Positions 36,282 to 45,214 are shown, counted from the first letter of the stretch. The stretch is DNA of 49,782 bases from an uncultured Alphaproteobacteria bacterium (GCA_902826935.1 CADEGR010000003.1:7663-57444); one strand, 5' to 3'. Numbers and translations are program-made. The notes: generated from the sequence alone by a model not told the origin.

Positions 36282-37280
36282 TCACGTGGAGGCGGCTTCC
36301 TTCAGCACCGTCTCGGTGATGGCCGCGTCCTCGGCGGCCGGCCGCCAGGGCATGATCCGGGCCGTCTCGAGGGCGCCGTGATAGGAGCGGGTCGCTTCGA
36401 GCGGGGTCAGCTCGCCATCGATCACCGCGCGCATGTGGCGGACCATCTCGAGCGGCGATTCGGCGAGATTGATCTTGCGGCCGAACAGGGCGACCCGGGC
36501 GCCGTAGCGCTCGGCCTGGTAGAGCAGCTCGAAGCAATCGCGCGTGGTGCCGGCCCCGCCGCCCAGCACGCCGACGATCACGGTCGGATCGAAGGAGGCC
36601 AGCTCCTCCAGCGCCTTGGGGCCGTTATAGGCGATCTTCAGGAATTGCGGCCGCTCGGCGATGGTCAGCCCGGCCAGCGAGCGCAGCAGGCAGTCGTTGA
36701 TGTAATGCGGCAGGACCTCAGGGTCGATGCCGGTCTCGACGTTCGGATTGAAGACCTCGAGGAAGTAGGGGAAGTCGGCCGCCTCGGCATCCTTGCGAAA
36801 CGCCGCGAACTCGCTGAGCGAGTGGTAGTCGGCGTCCAGGTCGTTGTTGAAGGTGATCGAGTACAGCCCGATCTCGGCGCCGACCTCCTTCGCCCGCTCG
36901 AGCGAGGCGGTGCGGAACGGCAGCGACGGATCCTTGGCGTAGTCGCCGCCGCGCACGCGCCAGATGTCGCTGGCGTCATTGGCGCGGATCGCCGGCTTGA
37001 CCTTGCTGCCCTTGTAGGCGCCGCGCAGCTGCAGCTGCTCCAGGTTCGACACCGAGGTCAGCATGATGTCGACGATGTCCTGCTCGAGGATCGCCACCAT
37101 CTCGTCCAGCCACTCGGCTCGGGTCCGGTTGCGGATCACGCGGCCCTCGGCATCCCGGACCGGGCCGGACCAGCTCATGGACGGACCCATGTCGCTGTCC
37201 TTGGCATCGGCGATCAGGAAATCGGTCCGCCGGTACTCGCCTGACCGGATCCGCTTGAGCTTCTTGTCCGCACGCGTCAT
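36282..37280 (-). CDS. class I aldolase-like TIM-barrel protein (DeoC/LacD/FbaB superfamily)
   Basis: A 332-residue protein. FLKIAYNGPKALEEL near residue 222 has the Lys in the position of the Schiff-base lysine of class I aldolases, and VGVLGGGAGTTRDCFELLYQAE near residue 246 looks like the phosphate-binding loop. The opening FLIADAKDSDMGPSMSWSGP has acidic residues as in the family. Substrate unknown. GGGGAA lies nine bases before the ATG. It is divergent from an ABC importer operon with a class II aldolase and a kinase, so it probably cleaves an intermediate of the same pathway (inference). Confidence 0.75.
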   Translation of the reverse strand: MTRADKKLKRIRSGEYRRTDFLIADAKDSDMGPSMSWSGPVRDAEGRVIRNRTRAEWLDEMVAILEQDIVDIMLTSVSNLEQLQLRGAYKGSKVKPAIRANDASDIWRVRGGDYAKDPSLPFRTASLERAKEVGAEIGLYSITFNNDLDADYHSLSEFAAFRKDAEAADFPYFLEVFNPNVETGIDPEVLPHYINDCLLRSLAGLTIAERPQFLKIAYNGPKALEELASFDPTVIVGVLGGGAGTTRDCFELLYQAERYGARVALFGRKINLAESPLEMVRHMRAVIDGELTPLEATRSYHGALETARIMPWRPAAEDAAITETVLKEAAST

Positions 37281-37353
37281 CGCCGCTGATTCCCCGGGCC
37301 ATTCATGGATGTGCCAGCCCGGGCGGAGCGCGCCCGGCCAAGCCTGGAGTCAG

Positions 37354-37397
37354 GAAAGAATTTTTTTGAGCGCGTGTCCAGAGAAACTTTTTTTCTT
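37354..37397. promoter_or_regulatory. candidate operator: paired A/T tracts upstream of the sugar operon
   Basis: GAAAGAATTTTTTT (37354-37367) and GAAACTTTTTTTCTT (37383-37397) form two similar A-then-T blocks whose T-tracts begin 27 bases apart. The second includes the inverted pair AGAAA/TTTCT. RpiR-family regulators often bind GAAA...TTTC sites, and an RpiR gene lies in the downstream operon. The blocks are sharply AT-rich against the local composition. Confidence 0.45.
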
Positions 37398-37539
37398 GTG
37401 CCCGCTGGCGCTGCTTACTACGCTTCCGGCCAGGTGATCGGATCGAGCGCGGTGGCGAGGGCGAACCATGGAGCCCGCCGTGCCGCCGTCGATGTTCGCC
37501 CGAGCGCCTCCGGGAGGCCTCAACGAAAGGGAGCAAACA

Positions 37540-38820
37540 ATGACAACTGCGCTAGCTCGCGGCGTCTTGCCGATGCTGCTGTCGGCGGCGATCGCGACCC
37601 CGGCTGTGGCCGGCGAGGTGACGGTCTGGTCGTGGTTCATCCAGAGCACGATGGAAAAATCCATCGCCGCCTTCGAGGAGAAGCACCCGGGCGTGACGGT
37701 GAACTACACCTACTACAACTACTCGCCCGAATACATCACAGCGCTCAAGGCGGCCGCCGCTTCGGGCTCGCTGCCGGACGTCATCGGCCTGCAGCCGGGC
37801 TCGCTGACCCAGCAATATCGGGAGCAGCTCGAGCCTTTGAACGACCGCGCCGCGGCGACCTGGGGTGCCGACTGGGCCGACAAGGTCTTCCCGGTCAACA
37901 AGAAGCAGATGCTGATGGGCAATCCGGCCGGCGACGAGAACTATTACATCGTGCCGCAGGAAAGCCAGGTCTTGTGCATCTGGTACAACCGCAAGATCTT
38001 CGAGCAGCTGGGCCTGACCGTGCCGGCGACCTATGACGATCTGAAAGCGGCCGCGGCCAAGCTCACCTCGGCCGGCTACATCCCGATGTTCCAGGGCGCT
38101 GCCGACGGCTGGCAGAACGAGAACGTGTTCTTGATGATCGCCAACCAGTTCGAGCCGGGCATCGTCGAGAAGGCGCAATATGGCGAGGCACCTTGGAGCT
38201 CGCCCGCGCTGGTCGAGGCGATGGGCGCCTGGAAGGGCTTGTTCGATGATGGCGTGTTCCAGGAAGGTGCCCTTGGCGCCCACGCCTATCCGACCGGCGC
38301 CCAGCTGTTCGCCCAAGGCCGGGTCGGCATGATGGCGCTGGGCTCCTGGTGGATGCAGGAGAGCAAGTTCCCGCCGCCGCTGTCCGAATTCGTCCAGGAC
38401 ATGGCCGGCTTCGATTTCTTCCAGCTGCCACCGCTCAAGGCAGGCAACCCCGCCAGCCCGCCGGTCGGCGGCATCGACATCGGCTATGGCCTGACCAAGA
38501 ACGGCGCCGACAATCCCGATGCCTGGACCTTCCTGGCGGAGCTGACCAACGGCGTCGGCCTGCAGCAGGCGTTGAACGACCTGAACGATCTGCCGGCCTT
38601 CGACGGCCATGCGCCGCAAGGCGACATCTCGGAGCATGTGCAGCAGCTCTCGGCGCGCTTCATGGAGGCGCTGCCGAAGGCCGAGAACCAGCGCTTCGCC
38701 TCGCCTGCCGTCGCGGAAGCGCTCGACAACGCGCTGGCTGGCGTGGCCGCGGGCGATCTCGAGGTGGCGGCTGCCCTGGCGTCGGTCCAGGCCGCGACCG
38801 ACAAGGCGCTCGGGCGCTAG
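37540..38820 (+). CDS. CUT1-family sugar ABC transporter substrate-binding protein
   Basis: A 426-residue periplasmic binding protein. The signal peptide MTTALARGVLPMLLSAAIAT ends near AVAG, and the mature protein opens with EVTVWSWFIQSTMEKSIAAFEEKHPGVTV, typical of the MalE/UgpB type. VLCIWYNRKIFEQLGLTVPATYDDL and MALGSWWMQESKF are further family features. AAAGGGAG lies seven bases before the ATG at 37540. Two permeases follow. The ligand is a carbohydrate or sugar acid; the kinase and aldolase downstream suggest one that is phosphorylated and split. Confidence 0.94.
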   Translation: MTTALARGVLPMLLSAAIATPAVAGEVTVWSWFIQSTMEKSIAAFEEKHPGVTVNYTYYNYSPEYITALKAAAASGSLPDVIGLQPGSLTQQYREQLEPLNDRAAATWGADWADKVFPVNKKQMLMGNPAGDENYYIVPQESQVLCIWYNRKIFEQLGLTVPATYDDLKAAAAKLTSAGYIPMFQGAADGWQNENVFLMIANQFEPGIVEKAQYGEAPWSSPALVEAMGAWKGLFDDGVFQEGALGAHAYPTGAQLFAQGRVGMMALGSWWMQESKFPPPLSEFVQDMAGFDFFQLPPLKAGNPASPPVGGIDIGYGLTKNGADNPDAWTFLAELTNGVGLQQALNDLNDLPAFDGHAPQGDISEHVQQLSARFMEALPKAENQRFASPAVAEALDNALAGVAAGDLEVAAALASVQAATDKALGR

Positions 38821-38851
38821 CTGCGGTAGCGGCAGGGATCGGCTTGCCTCG

Positions 38852-39790
38852 ATGAGCACGCTCGTGCAGCCGACGGCCGGAACCGCGCCAGCGACGCGGT
38901 TCCGGCCCGCCGCCGTGCGAGGCCGGCCGTCGCATTACGCCTTCGTGCTGCCGGCGGTGCTGCTGTTTGTCCTGTTCATCGCCTATCCGATCCTCTGGGT
39001 CATGGGCCAGAGCCTCTATGCCGAGAGCCCGCAGACCGGCCGCAGCTTCGTCGGCCTCGCCAACTATCTGGCGGCATTCCAGGACCGCACCTTCTGGCTG
39101 GTGCTGCGCAACATGCTGCTCTGGGGCCTGATCACGATCCCGGTGCAGATGCTGATCGGCGGCCTGCTGGCCTATGCCATCGAGCGCCATACCAAGCGGC
39201 TGCGCGGCTTCTACCGGACCATGTTCTTCTTGCCCGTGGTCACCTCGGTCTCGGTGGTCAGCCTGGTCTGGGTCCAGATCTACGCGCCCTATTACGGCAT
39301 CGCGCAGGAATATCTCCGCCATCTCGGCATCACCATCAGCAGCTCCCTGATCGGCGATTCGACCTTCGCGATCTATGCCCTGATCGTGGTCAATATCTGG
39401 CAGTGGACCGGCTTCTCCATGCTGCTCTACATCGCCGGCATCGCCAATCTGTCCGAGGAGGTGCTGGACGCCGCCAAGATCGACGGTGCCGCGGGCTGGC
39501 GCCTCGCCACGGACGTCGTGGTGCCGATGCTGGCGCCGGCCACCAAGTCGCTGCTGCTGCTGGGCGTGATTGGCACGCTGCAGACCTTCCCGATCGTCCA
39601 TCTGATGACTGGCGGCGGGCCCAACCATGCGAGCGAGGTGTTCGGCACCGCGATCTTCAAGCAGAGCTTCATCCTGGGCGACACCGGCATGGGGGCGACG
39701 CTCTCGGTCATCGTCCTGGTGATCGCCCTGGCGCTGACGCTGGTGCAGATCGTCCTGCTCGGCACGCGCTTTGCCGCGGTCAGGGCCTGA
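38852..39790 (+). CDS. sugar ABC transporter permease (MalF type)
   Basis: A 312-residue inner-membrane permease with about six hydrophobic segments, starting at HYAFVLPAVLLFVLFIAYPIL. The EAA-type docking loop is DAAKIDGAAGWRLATDVVVP near residue 205. The ATG at 38852 lies 31 bases after the binding protein stop. Its docking loop needs a CUT1 ATPase, which is absent from this operon. Confidence 0.94.
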   Translation: MSTLVQPTAGTAPATRFRPAAVRGRPSHYAFVLPAVLLFVLFIAYPILWVMGQSLYAESPQTGRSFVGLANYLAAFQDRTFWLVLRNMLLWGLITIPVQMLIGGLLAYAIERHTKRLRGFYRTMFFLPVVTSVSVVSLVWVQIYAPYYGIAQEYLRHLGITISSSLIGDSTFAIYALIVVNIWQWTGFSMLLYIAGIANLSEEVLDAAKIDGAAGWRLATDVVVPMLAPATKSLLLLGVIGTLQTFPIVHLMTGGGPNHASEVFGTAIFKQSFILGDTGMGATLSVIVLVIALALTLVQIVLLGTRFAAVRA

Positions 39791-39794
39791 GCCG

Positions 39795-40628
39795 ATGGCG
39801 CCCGCCCTCAAGCGCGTCCTGCGCCCCATCCTGCTGCATGGCACGCTGATGCTGGTGCTGGCGCTCTGGCTGGTGCCGCTGATCTACATGGTCTCGGTCG
39901 GCCTGCGCACGCCGGCCCAGGCGTTCAATCCGGTGCTGTTCGCCTGGCCGGTGACCTTCGCCAATTTCGTCACCGTGCTCCGCGACAACCCCCTGGGCGG
40001 CATCTTCTTGAACTCGCTGATCGTCACAGTCGCGACCGTGGTCCTGGTGGTGCTGGTCGCATCGATGGTGTCGTTCGCCATGTCGGTGCTGCGCCTGCCG
40101 GGCGGATCGGCGCTCTACGCCGTGCTGCTGACCACGCTGATGGTGCCGCTCGCCTCTCTGGTCCTGCCGCTCGCGATCCTGCTCAAGACCTTCGGCTGGG
40201 TGAACAGCTACGCCGGCCTGATTTTCCCTTATGTGGCGCTGGGCGTGCCGTTCGCGATGGTGGTGCTCAAGGCCTTCCTCGACGACACGCCGCGCATGTT
40301 GTTCGAGGCGGCGACCGTGGACGGCTGCACGCCCTGGCAATGCTACCGCCATGTGGCGCTGCCGGTGATCCGGCCGGCGCTGGCCTTCGTCGCGATCTGG
40401 CAGTTCATCGTGACCTGGAACGAGTTCTTCCTGGCGCTGATCGTGCTGACCAAGCCGGAGCTGAAGACCGTGACGATCGTGCCGATGCAGTATTCCGGCC
40501 TGTACATGGCCAATCCCGGCGCCCTGTTCGCGATCCTGACCCTGATCGCGCTGCCGCTGATCGTCCTCTACGTCCTGGTCCAGCGCGCCTTCGTCGCCGG
40601 CCTGCTGGCCGGTGCCGTGAAAGGCTAG
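39795..40628 (+). CDS. sugar ABC transporter permease (MalG type)
   Basis: A 277-residue permease. It opens with ILLHGTLMLVLALWLVPLIYM, and the docking loop is EAATVDGCTPWQCYRHVALP near residue 180. The family ending GAVKG is present. The ATG at 39795 is four bases after the previous stop; a TTG at 39771 would overlap it. It completes the two-subunit channel. Confidence 0.94.
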   Translation: MAPALKRVLRPILLHGTLMLVLALWLVPLIYMVSVGLRTPAQAFNPVLFAWPVTFANFVTVLRDNPLGGIFLNSLIVTVATVVLVVLVASMVSFAMSVLRLPGGSALYAVLLTTLMVPLASLVLPLAILLKTFGWVNSYAGLIFPYVALGVPFAMVVLKAFLDDTPRMLFEAATVDGCTPWQCYRHVALPVIRPALAFVAIWQFIVTWNEFFLALIVLTKPELKTVTIVPMQYSGLYMANPGALFAILTLIALPLIVLYVLVQRAFVAGLLAGAVKG

Positions 40629-40632
40629 GCGC

Positions 40633-41586
40633 ATGGGCATCAGGTCAGGCGAGGCCGCGGCGACCGCTTCCGGCGGCCCTGAGTTCGGCCAGGGCGGCGA
40701 CATCATCCAGGGCATCGTGGCGATCGCGCGCGGTGATGATCGGACCATGGCCAGCCTCGCCCGCTGGCTGATCGACAACCAAAGCCAGGGCACCAGCCTC
40801 TCGATCTCGGATCTGGCCCAGGCGACCGGGGTCAGCGAGACGACCGTGTTCCGGTTTTGCAAGCTGCTCGGCCTGAAGGGCTATACCGAGCTGCGCCTGG
40901 CGCTGGCCGAGAGCCGCGGCATGCTCCTGGGCGCCAAGCTCGCCATGTCCATCGGCGAGCCGGTGGGCGGCGCGTTCGATCCCTACACCGTCCTGATGCG
41001 CCGCGTGGTCGACGTCAATTCCGAGCAGCTCCTGAAGACCCTGCAGCTGGTCAGCCCGGAGCAGATCCGGGACGCGACCGCGCGGATGATGGCGGCCGAG
41101 CATATCCATCTGGTCGGCTTCGGCTCCTCGGCGCCGGTCGCGTTCGATTTCTACCAGCGCCTGCTCTGCCTGGGCGTCGCCGCCAGCGCCCATTCCGACC
41201 CGCACATCCTGGCGGCGATCCTGGCCAACGCCAAGCCGGGCGTGCTGTTCTTCGGCATCTCATCCTCTGGTCGCACGCGCGATCTGATCGAGGCCTTCGA
41301 GACCGCTGGCTCGCGCGGCCTGACCCGGATCGCGATCACCAGCGATCCGGCCTCGCCGCTCGCCAAGGCCGCGGACATCTCGCTGGTCTCGGCGGTCCGC
41401 CGCTCGGTGCTGGCGCGCGAGGAGCTGGCGACCCGCATCTCGCAGCTGGCGATCGTCGAGATGCTGAGCGTCGCGGTCGCGATCGAGCATCCGAACCGGG
41501 CCGCCCTGCTCGGCGACAACTCGCTGCTGGAGCGGGAGATCGCGAAGCTGCGCCTGCCTGATCGAGCCACCAACGGAAAGCCATAG
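40633..41586 (+). CDS. RpiR-family transcriptional regulator with SIS domain
   Basis: A 317-residue regulator. The N-terminal helix-turn-helix reads ISDLAQATGVSETTVFRFCKLLGLKGYTELR region around residues 57-85 and the C-terminal SIS domain, binding a sugar phosphate, includes HLVGFGSSAPVAFDFYQRL and FFGISSSGRTRDLIEAFETA. It probably senses the phosphorylated substrate of the pathway. The ATG follows the permease stop by 4 bases, and the class II aldolase starts 5 bases after its stop. It probably acts on the A/T-tract site at 37354-37397 (inference). Confidence 0.92.
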   Translation: MGIRSGEAAATASGGPEFGQGGDIIQGIVAIARGDDRTMASLARWLIDNQSQGTSLSISDLAQATGVSETTVFRFCKLLGLKGYTELRLALAESRGMLLGAKLAMSIGEPVGGAFDPYTVLMRRVVDVNSEQLLKTLQLVSPEQIRDATARMMAAEHIHLVGFGSSAPVAFDFYQRLLCLGVAASAHSDPHILAAILANAKPGVLFFGISSSGRTRDLIEAFETAGSRGLTRIAITSDPASPLAKAADISLVSAVRRSVLAREELATRISQLAIVEMLSVAVAIEHPNRAALLGDNSLLEREIAKLRLPDRATNGKP

Positions 41587-41591
41587 CCCAC

Positions 41592-42224
41592 ATGACCACG
41601 ACCGATCCCGTCAAAGCCGTCATCGTCCGTTGCTGCCGCCTGATGGCGGCCAAGTCCCTGATCGCCGGCACCGAGGGCAATGTCAGCGCCCGGGCGCGCG
41701 ACGGCGGCATCTGGACCACGCCCGCCAACCTCAACAAGGGCGAGGTCAGCGAGGACGTCCTGGTCCGGGTCGATTTCGAGGGCCGGGTGATCGAGGGCGA
41801 GCGCTCTCCAACCTCCGAGCGCTTCATGCATCTGGAGTTCTATCGTCAGCGGCCAGGCGTGGGCGGGGTCGCCCATGGCCATCCGATCTATTCGACCGCC
41901 TATGCCGCGGCTGGCCGGAAGCTGCCGAGCGGCATCCTGCCGGAGCTGGTGGCGACCATCGGCGATGTCGCGCTGGTCCCCTATGGCACCCCGTCCGGCC
42001 CCAAGCTCGCCGCCGCGATCGCGCCCTATGTGACCCGCCACAACGCCTTCCTGCTGCAGAACCACGGCGCCATCGCCTGCGGCGGCGACGTTCTGCAGGC
42101 CTATCAGCGGCTGGAAGTGGTCGAGGCCTATGCCCGGACCTGCTGGGCAGCGGAGGCGCTGGGCGGCGTCCGGCCGCTGAGCGCGGAGGCAATCGCCGAT
42201 CTGCCGGCGCCGGTGTTCGACTGA
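41592..42224 (+). CDS. class II aldolase/adducin family protein
   Basis: A 210-residue zinc-dependent enzyme of the family that includes L-fuculose-1-phosphate aldolase, L-ribulose-5-phosphate 4-epimerase and the OtnC decarboxylase. GTEGNVSARA near residue 26 is the phosphate-binding segment, SERFMHLEFY supplies an acidic residue, HGHP near residue 94 and QNHGA near residue 154 give the His zinc ligands. Whether it cleaves a ketose-1-phosphate or decarboxylates a 3-oxo-tetronate phosphate is undecided. It lies between the RpiR gene and the kinase gene. Confidence 0.88.
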   Translation: MTTTDPVKAVIVRCCRLMAAKSLIAGTEGNVSARARDGGIWTTPANLNKGEVSEDVLVRVDFEGRVIEGERSPTSERFMHLEFYRQRPGVGGVAHGHPIYSTAYAAAGRKLPSGILPELVATIGDVALVPYGTPSGPKLAAAIAPYVTRHNAFLLQNHGAIACGGDVLQAYQRLEVVEAYARTCWAAEALGGVRPLSAEAIADLPAPVFD

Positions 42225-42249
42225 GGCCAGGCAGCGGCGGTCACCGCAG

Positions 42250-43722
42250 ATGCGCGATCTGTTCCTCGGCCTCGATCTCGGCACCAGCGGCTGCAAGCTG
42301 ATCGCGTTCGACCGCGATGGCGCGATCGTCGGCCGGGCGGCGCGCGCCTATCGCCAGACGATCCTGGACATCGTCCACACCCTCGATCTCGAAATGGTCT
42401 GGGCCAAGGCCGTCGAGTGCTTCCAGGAGCTGGCGGCCGTGGACCTGGCGGGGCGGGCGCGCACGCTCGCGATCTCGGCGCTGGGCGAGGCGTTCGTGCT
42501 GGTCGATGCGGCCGGCCGGCCGCTGCACCCGGCGCCGGTCAGCACCGATATGCGCGGCCTCGGCGCCATGGCGGCGCTGAACGAGCGGATCGGCGCCGAG
42601 CGGCTGGCCCGCGTGACTGGTCATGCGCCTTCGCCGATCCACTCGATCTACAAGCTGATGTGGATGAAGGAGCATGCGCCGGAGATCCTCTGCTCCGGCG
42701 TCCGATGCTTGTGCTTCCACGGCTTTGCCCTGATGCGGCTGGGCCTGGCGCCGGCAATCGACCAGTCGCTGGCCGCCCGGCTGATGCTGCTGGACGTCAC
42801 GACCGCCGAATGGTCGCCGATGCTGCTGGAGGCGGCCGGGCTGCGCCTGGACCAGCTGCCGCCGGTGGTGCGAAGCGGCACGCCGCTCGGCCAGATCCCG
42901 GATGGGATCGCGCGCCAGCTGCGGCTGCCCAGCGGGGTCGAGCTGGTCGCCGGCGCCCATGACCAGCCGATGGGCGCGCTCGGCGCGGGCGTGCTCGAGC
43001 CGGGCATGGCGATGTACTCGATCGGCACGACCGAAGCGCTGGTCGTGCCACGGCCGGCGCTGGATACCGAGCTGGCGGCGCAGAACATCCCGATCTACGC
43101 CCATGCGGCGCCGGGCGGCCATGTCTGCCTGATCGGCAGTCAGAGCGGCGGTCGCGTGCTCGCTTGGCTGCACGACATGATGGGCCGGCCGCCCCAGGAC
43201 ATCGGCGGGCTGCTGGCCGAAGCCGCCCCGGTCAGGGCGACCACGCCGATCCTGCTGGCCCATCTCGCGGGCAGCGGCACGGTCCTGAACGACGCCACCA
43301 GCCGCGCCGTGCTGCACGGCTTCGGGCTCGAGACCACGCGCGGCGATCTGGTCGCGAGCTTCCTCGAGGGCATCACCCTGGAGCAGGCGCTGAGCCTGGA
43401 TCATCTGACCAGGACCACTGGTCCGCTGGCGGAGGTCCGGGCGATCGGCGGCGGCACCCGCTCGGACCTCTGGCTGCAGATGAAGGCGGATATCCTGGGC
43501 TGCCCGGTCACCCGGATGGCGGTCGACGACGCGCCCTGCCTGGCCGGCGCGATCCTCGGCCGGGCGGCGCAGGACGATGGCACCGACCTCGCGCGGGTGG
43601 TCGCCGAGATGGTGCACACCAAAGAGAGCTTCGCGCCGCGGCCGGGGATGCATGAGCTGCATCAGCAGCGCAAGGCGGTCTATGCCCGGCTCTATGCCGC
43701 CCAGCGGCAGATCAACGGCTAG
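42250..43722 (+). CDS. FGGY-family carbohydrate kinase
   Basis: A 490-residue sugar kinase. The N-terminal ATPase-fold domain opens with LFLGLDLGTSGCKLIAFD; GAHDQPMGALGAGVLEPG near residue 236 includes the catalytic Asp region; the C-terminal domain has AIGGGTRSDLWLQMKADILG near residue 398, typical of xylulokinase- and gluconokinase-type enzymes. It probably phosphorylates the imported ligand before aldol cleavage. Substrate not known. It closes the operon and is convergent with the dehydrogenase gene, 12 bases away. Confidence 0.92.
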   Translation: MRDLFLGLDLGTSGCKLIAFDRDGAIVGRAARAYRQTILDIVHTLDLEMVWAKAVECFQELAAVDLAGRARTLAISALGEAFVLVDAAGRPLHPAPVSTDMRGLGAMAALNERIGAERLARVTGHAPSPIHSIYKLMWMKEHAPEILCSGVRCLCFHGFALMRLGLAPAIDQSLAARLMLLDVTTAEWSPMLLEAAGLRLDQLPPVVRSGTPLGQIPDGIARQLRLPSGVELVAGAHDQPMGALGAGVLEPGMAMYSIGTTEALVVPRPALDTELAAQNIPIYAHAAPGGHVCLIGSQSGGRVLAWLHDMMGRPPQDIGGLLAEAAPVRATTPILLAHLAGSGTVLNDATSRAVLHGFGLETTRGDLVASFLEGITLEQALSLDHLTRTTGPLAEVRAIGGGTRSDLWLQMKADILGCPVTRMAVDDAPCLAGAILGRAAQDDGTDLARVVAEMVHTKESFAPRPGMHELHQQRKAVYARLYAAQRQING

Positions 43723-43734
43723 CGCGGCGGCCGG

Positions 43735-45036
43735 CTAGGCGCCGGTCACCCGCCAGATCACGTCGCCGACATCGTCCGCCACCAGCAGGCTGCCATCGGG
43801 ACCGAGCGTGACGCCGACCGGGCGGCCATAGGACGCCTTTTCGTCCGGCGACAGGAAGCCGGTGAGCACGTCGCGCGGCGGGCCGGCTGGGCGGCCATTG
43901 GCGAACGGCACGAAGATGACCTTGTAGCCGCTGAGCGTGCTGCGGTTCCAGGAGCCGTGCTGGCCGATCGCCATGCCGTCCGGGAAACCGGGCAGGGTGC
44001 CGGCCGGCAGCCAGCAGAGGCCGAGCGAGGCGGTATGGCCGCCCAACGCGTAGTCCGGCCGGATCGCCTTGGCGACCAGGGCCGGATCCTGCGCCACCCG
44101 GTCATCGACGGTCTGGCCCCAGTAGCAATAGGGCCAGCCGTAGAAGCCGCCGTCCTGGACCGAGGTCAGGTAGTCGGGCGGGGTCTCGTCGCCCAGGCCG
44201 TCGCGCTCGTTGACCACGGTCCAGAGCTGGCCGGTCTGCGGCTCCCAGGCGAGGCCGACCGGATTGCGCAGGCCTGAGGCGAAGATCCGGCTCTGGCCGC
44301 TGGCCAGATCGAGCTCGTAGACCGCCGCCCGGCCGTCTTCCGCGGCCATGCCCTGATCGCCGATATTGCTGAGCGAGCCGACCCCGACATAGAGCTTCTG
44401 CCCGTCGGGGCTGGGCAGCAGGCTGCGGGTCCAATGGCCGCCGGGCTTGAACTCGGCGAGCTTGCGGCCCGGCGCGGTGATCCGGCTGGTGCCCGGGCTG
44501 TAGGGGAAGGCGACCACGCCATCGGTGTTGCCGACATAGAAGGTCTCGCCCAGGAGCGCCATGCCGAAGGGCTGGCTCAGCCCCTCCAGGAAGGGCTCGC
44601 TGATCTCGGCCACGCCATCCCTATCGGCATCGCGCAGGAGCGTGATCCGGTTCGGGCTGATCCCGACCGCCGCGGCCCGGCGCATGGTGCTGACCATGGC
44701 ATAGTCGAACAGGCTGCGGACCGTGCCGGCGATCGAGCTGGACTCGGCGACCGTCACGTCGCCATTGGGCAGCACCAGGATCCAGCGGGGATGCTTCAGG
44801 CCGGCGGCAAAGGCATTGACCTTGAGCCCGGCTGCGGCCACCGGCGTCTGGCCCGGCGCCCAGCCTTTGGCGGTCGGCATCTTCAGGGTCGGGATGCTGC
44901 CTTGCGGCCTGGCCGCCGGAATCGACGGGCTGCTGCCCATGGCCGGCTCCGGCACGCTACCCTGCAGCCGCCGCCACATGACCGTCGCATCGCCGACCAG
45001 CGCAACCAGCTGCGCAAACGCACCAGATGGGTTCAA
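43735..45036 (-). CDS. PQQ-dependent sorbosone dehydrogenase-type (beta-propeller) protein
   Basis: A 433-residue six-bladed propeller of the sorbosone dehydrogenase family. Landmarks are LKHPRWILVLPNGDVTVAES, SPNRITLLRDADRDGVAE, GVGSLSNIGDQGM, FASGLRNPVGLAWEPQTGQLWTVVNERDGLGDE and FYGWPYCYWGQ. It would oxidise aldoses or sorbosone with PQQ and pass electrons to the chain. The TTG at 45036 is chosen because GGAG lies seven bases upstream; the frame is open to 45216. That start gives no classical signal peptide, although the family is usually periplasmic, so the N-terminus is uncertain. Confidence 0.85.
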   Translation of the reverse strand: MNPSGAFAQLVALVGDATVMWRRLQGSVPEPAMGSSPSIPAARPQGSIPTLKMPTAKGWAPGQTPVAAAGLKVNAFAAGLKHPRWILVLPNGDVTVAESSSIAGTVRSLFDYAMVSTMRRAAAVGISPNRITLLRDADRDGVAEISEPFLEGLSQPFGMALLGETFYVGNTDGVVAFPYSPGTSRITAPGRKLAEFKPGGHWTRSLLPSPDGQKLYVGVGSLSNIGDQGMAAEDGRAAVYELDLASGQSRIFASGLRNPVGLAWEPQTGQLWTVVNERDGLGDETPPDYLTSVQDGGFYGWPYCYWGQTVDDRVAQDPALVAKAIRPDYALGGHTASLGLCWLPAGTLPGFPDGMAIGQHGSWNRSTLSGYKVIFVPFANGRPAGPPRDVLTGFLSPDEKASYGRPVGVTLGPDGSLLVADDVGDVIWRVTGA

Positions 45037-45214
45037 TACACCTCTCCCCGCTCGAAGCCATGCTAGCCAAAGCGGAGATGCGTGGGAACCGACCGCACAC
45101 GCTGGCGGGCCAGGACCGTTGCATTTGCGGCTTTTCACCCCAAGTCCAAAGATCAGCGCGGCTTGGCCCTGCCGCCCGGTCGCTGTCACCCCTGCTGGAG
45201 GTCGAGCAAGCCGC
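45037..45214. promoter_or_regulatory. divergent promoter region between dehydrogenase and yghU genes
   Basis: This 178-bp gap separates the divergent starts. I see no convincing -35/-10 pair with standard spacing and no long repeat. A GGAAC at 45090-45094 lacks a GTT at the right distance, so it is not an EcfG promoter. The region otherwise holds nothing I recognise. Confidence 0.35.

Noticed and set aside
45090-45094. GGAAC box before yghU as an EcfG promoter
   Set aside because: The nearest CGTT is 27 bases away, outside the accepted spacing.
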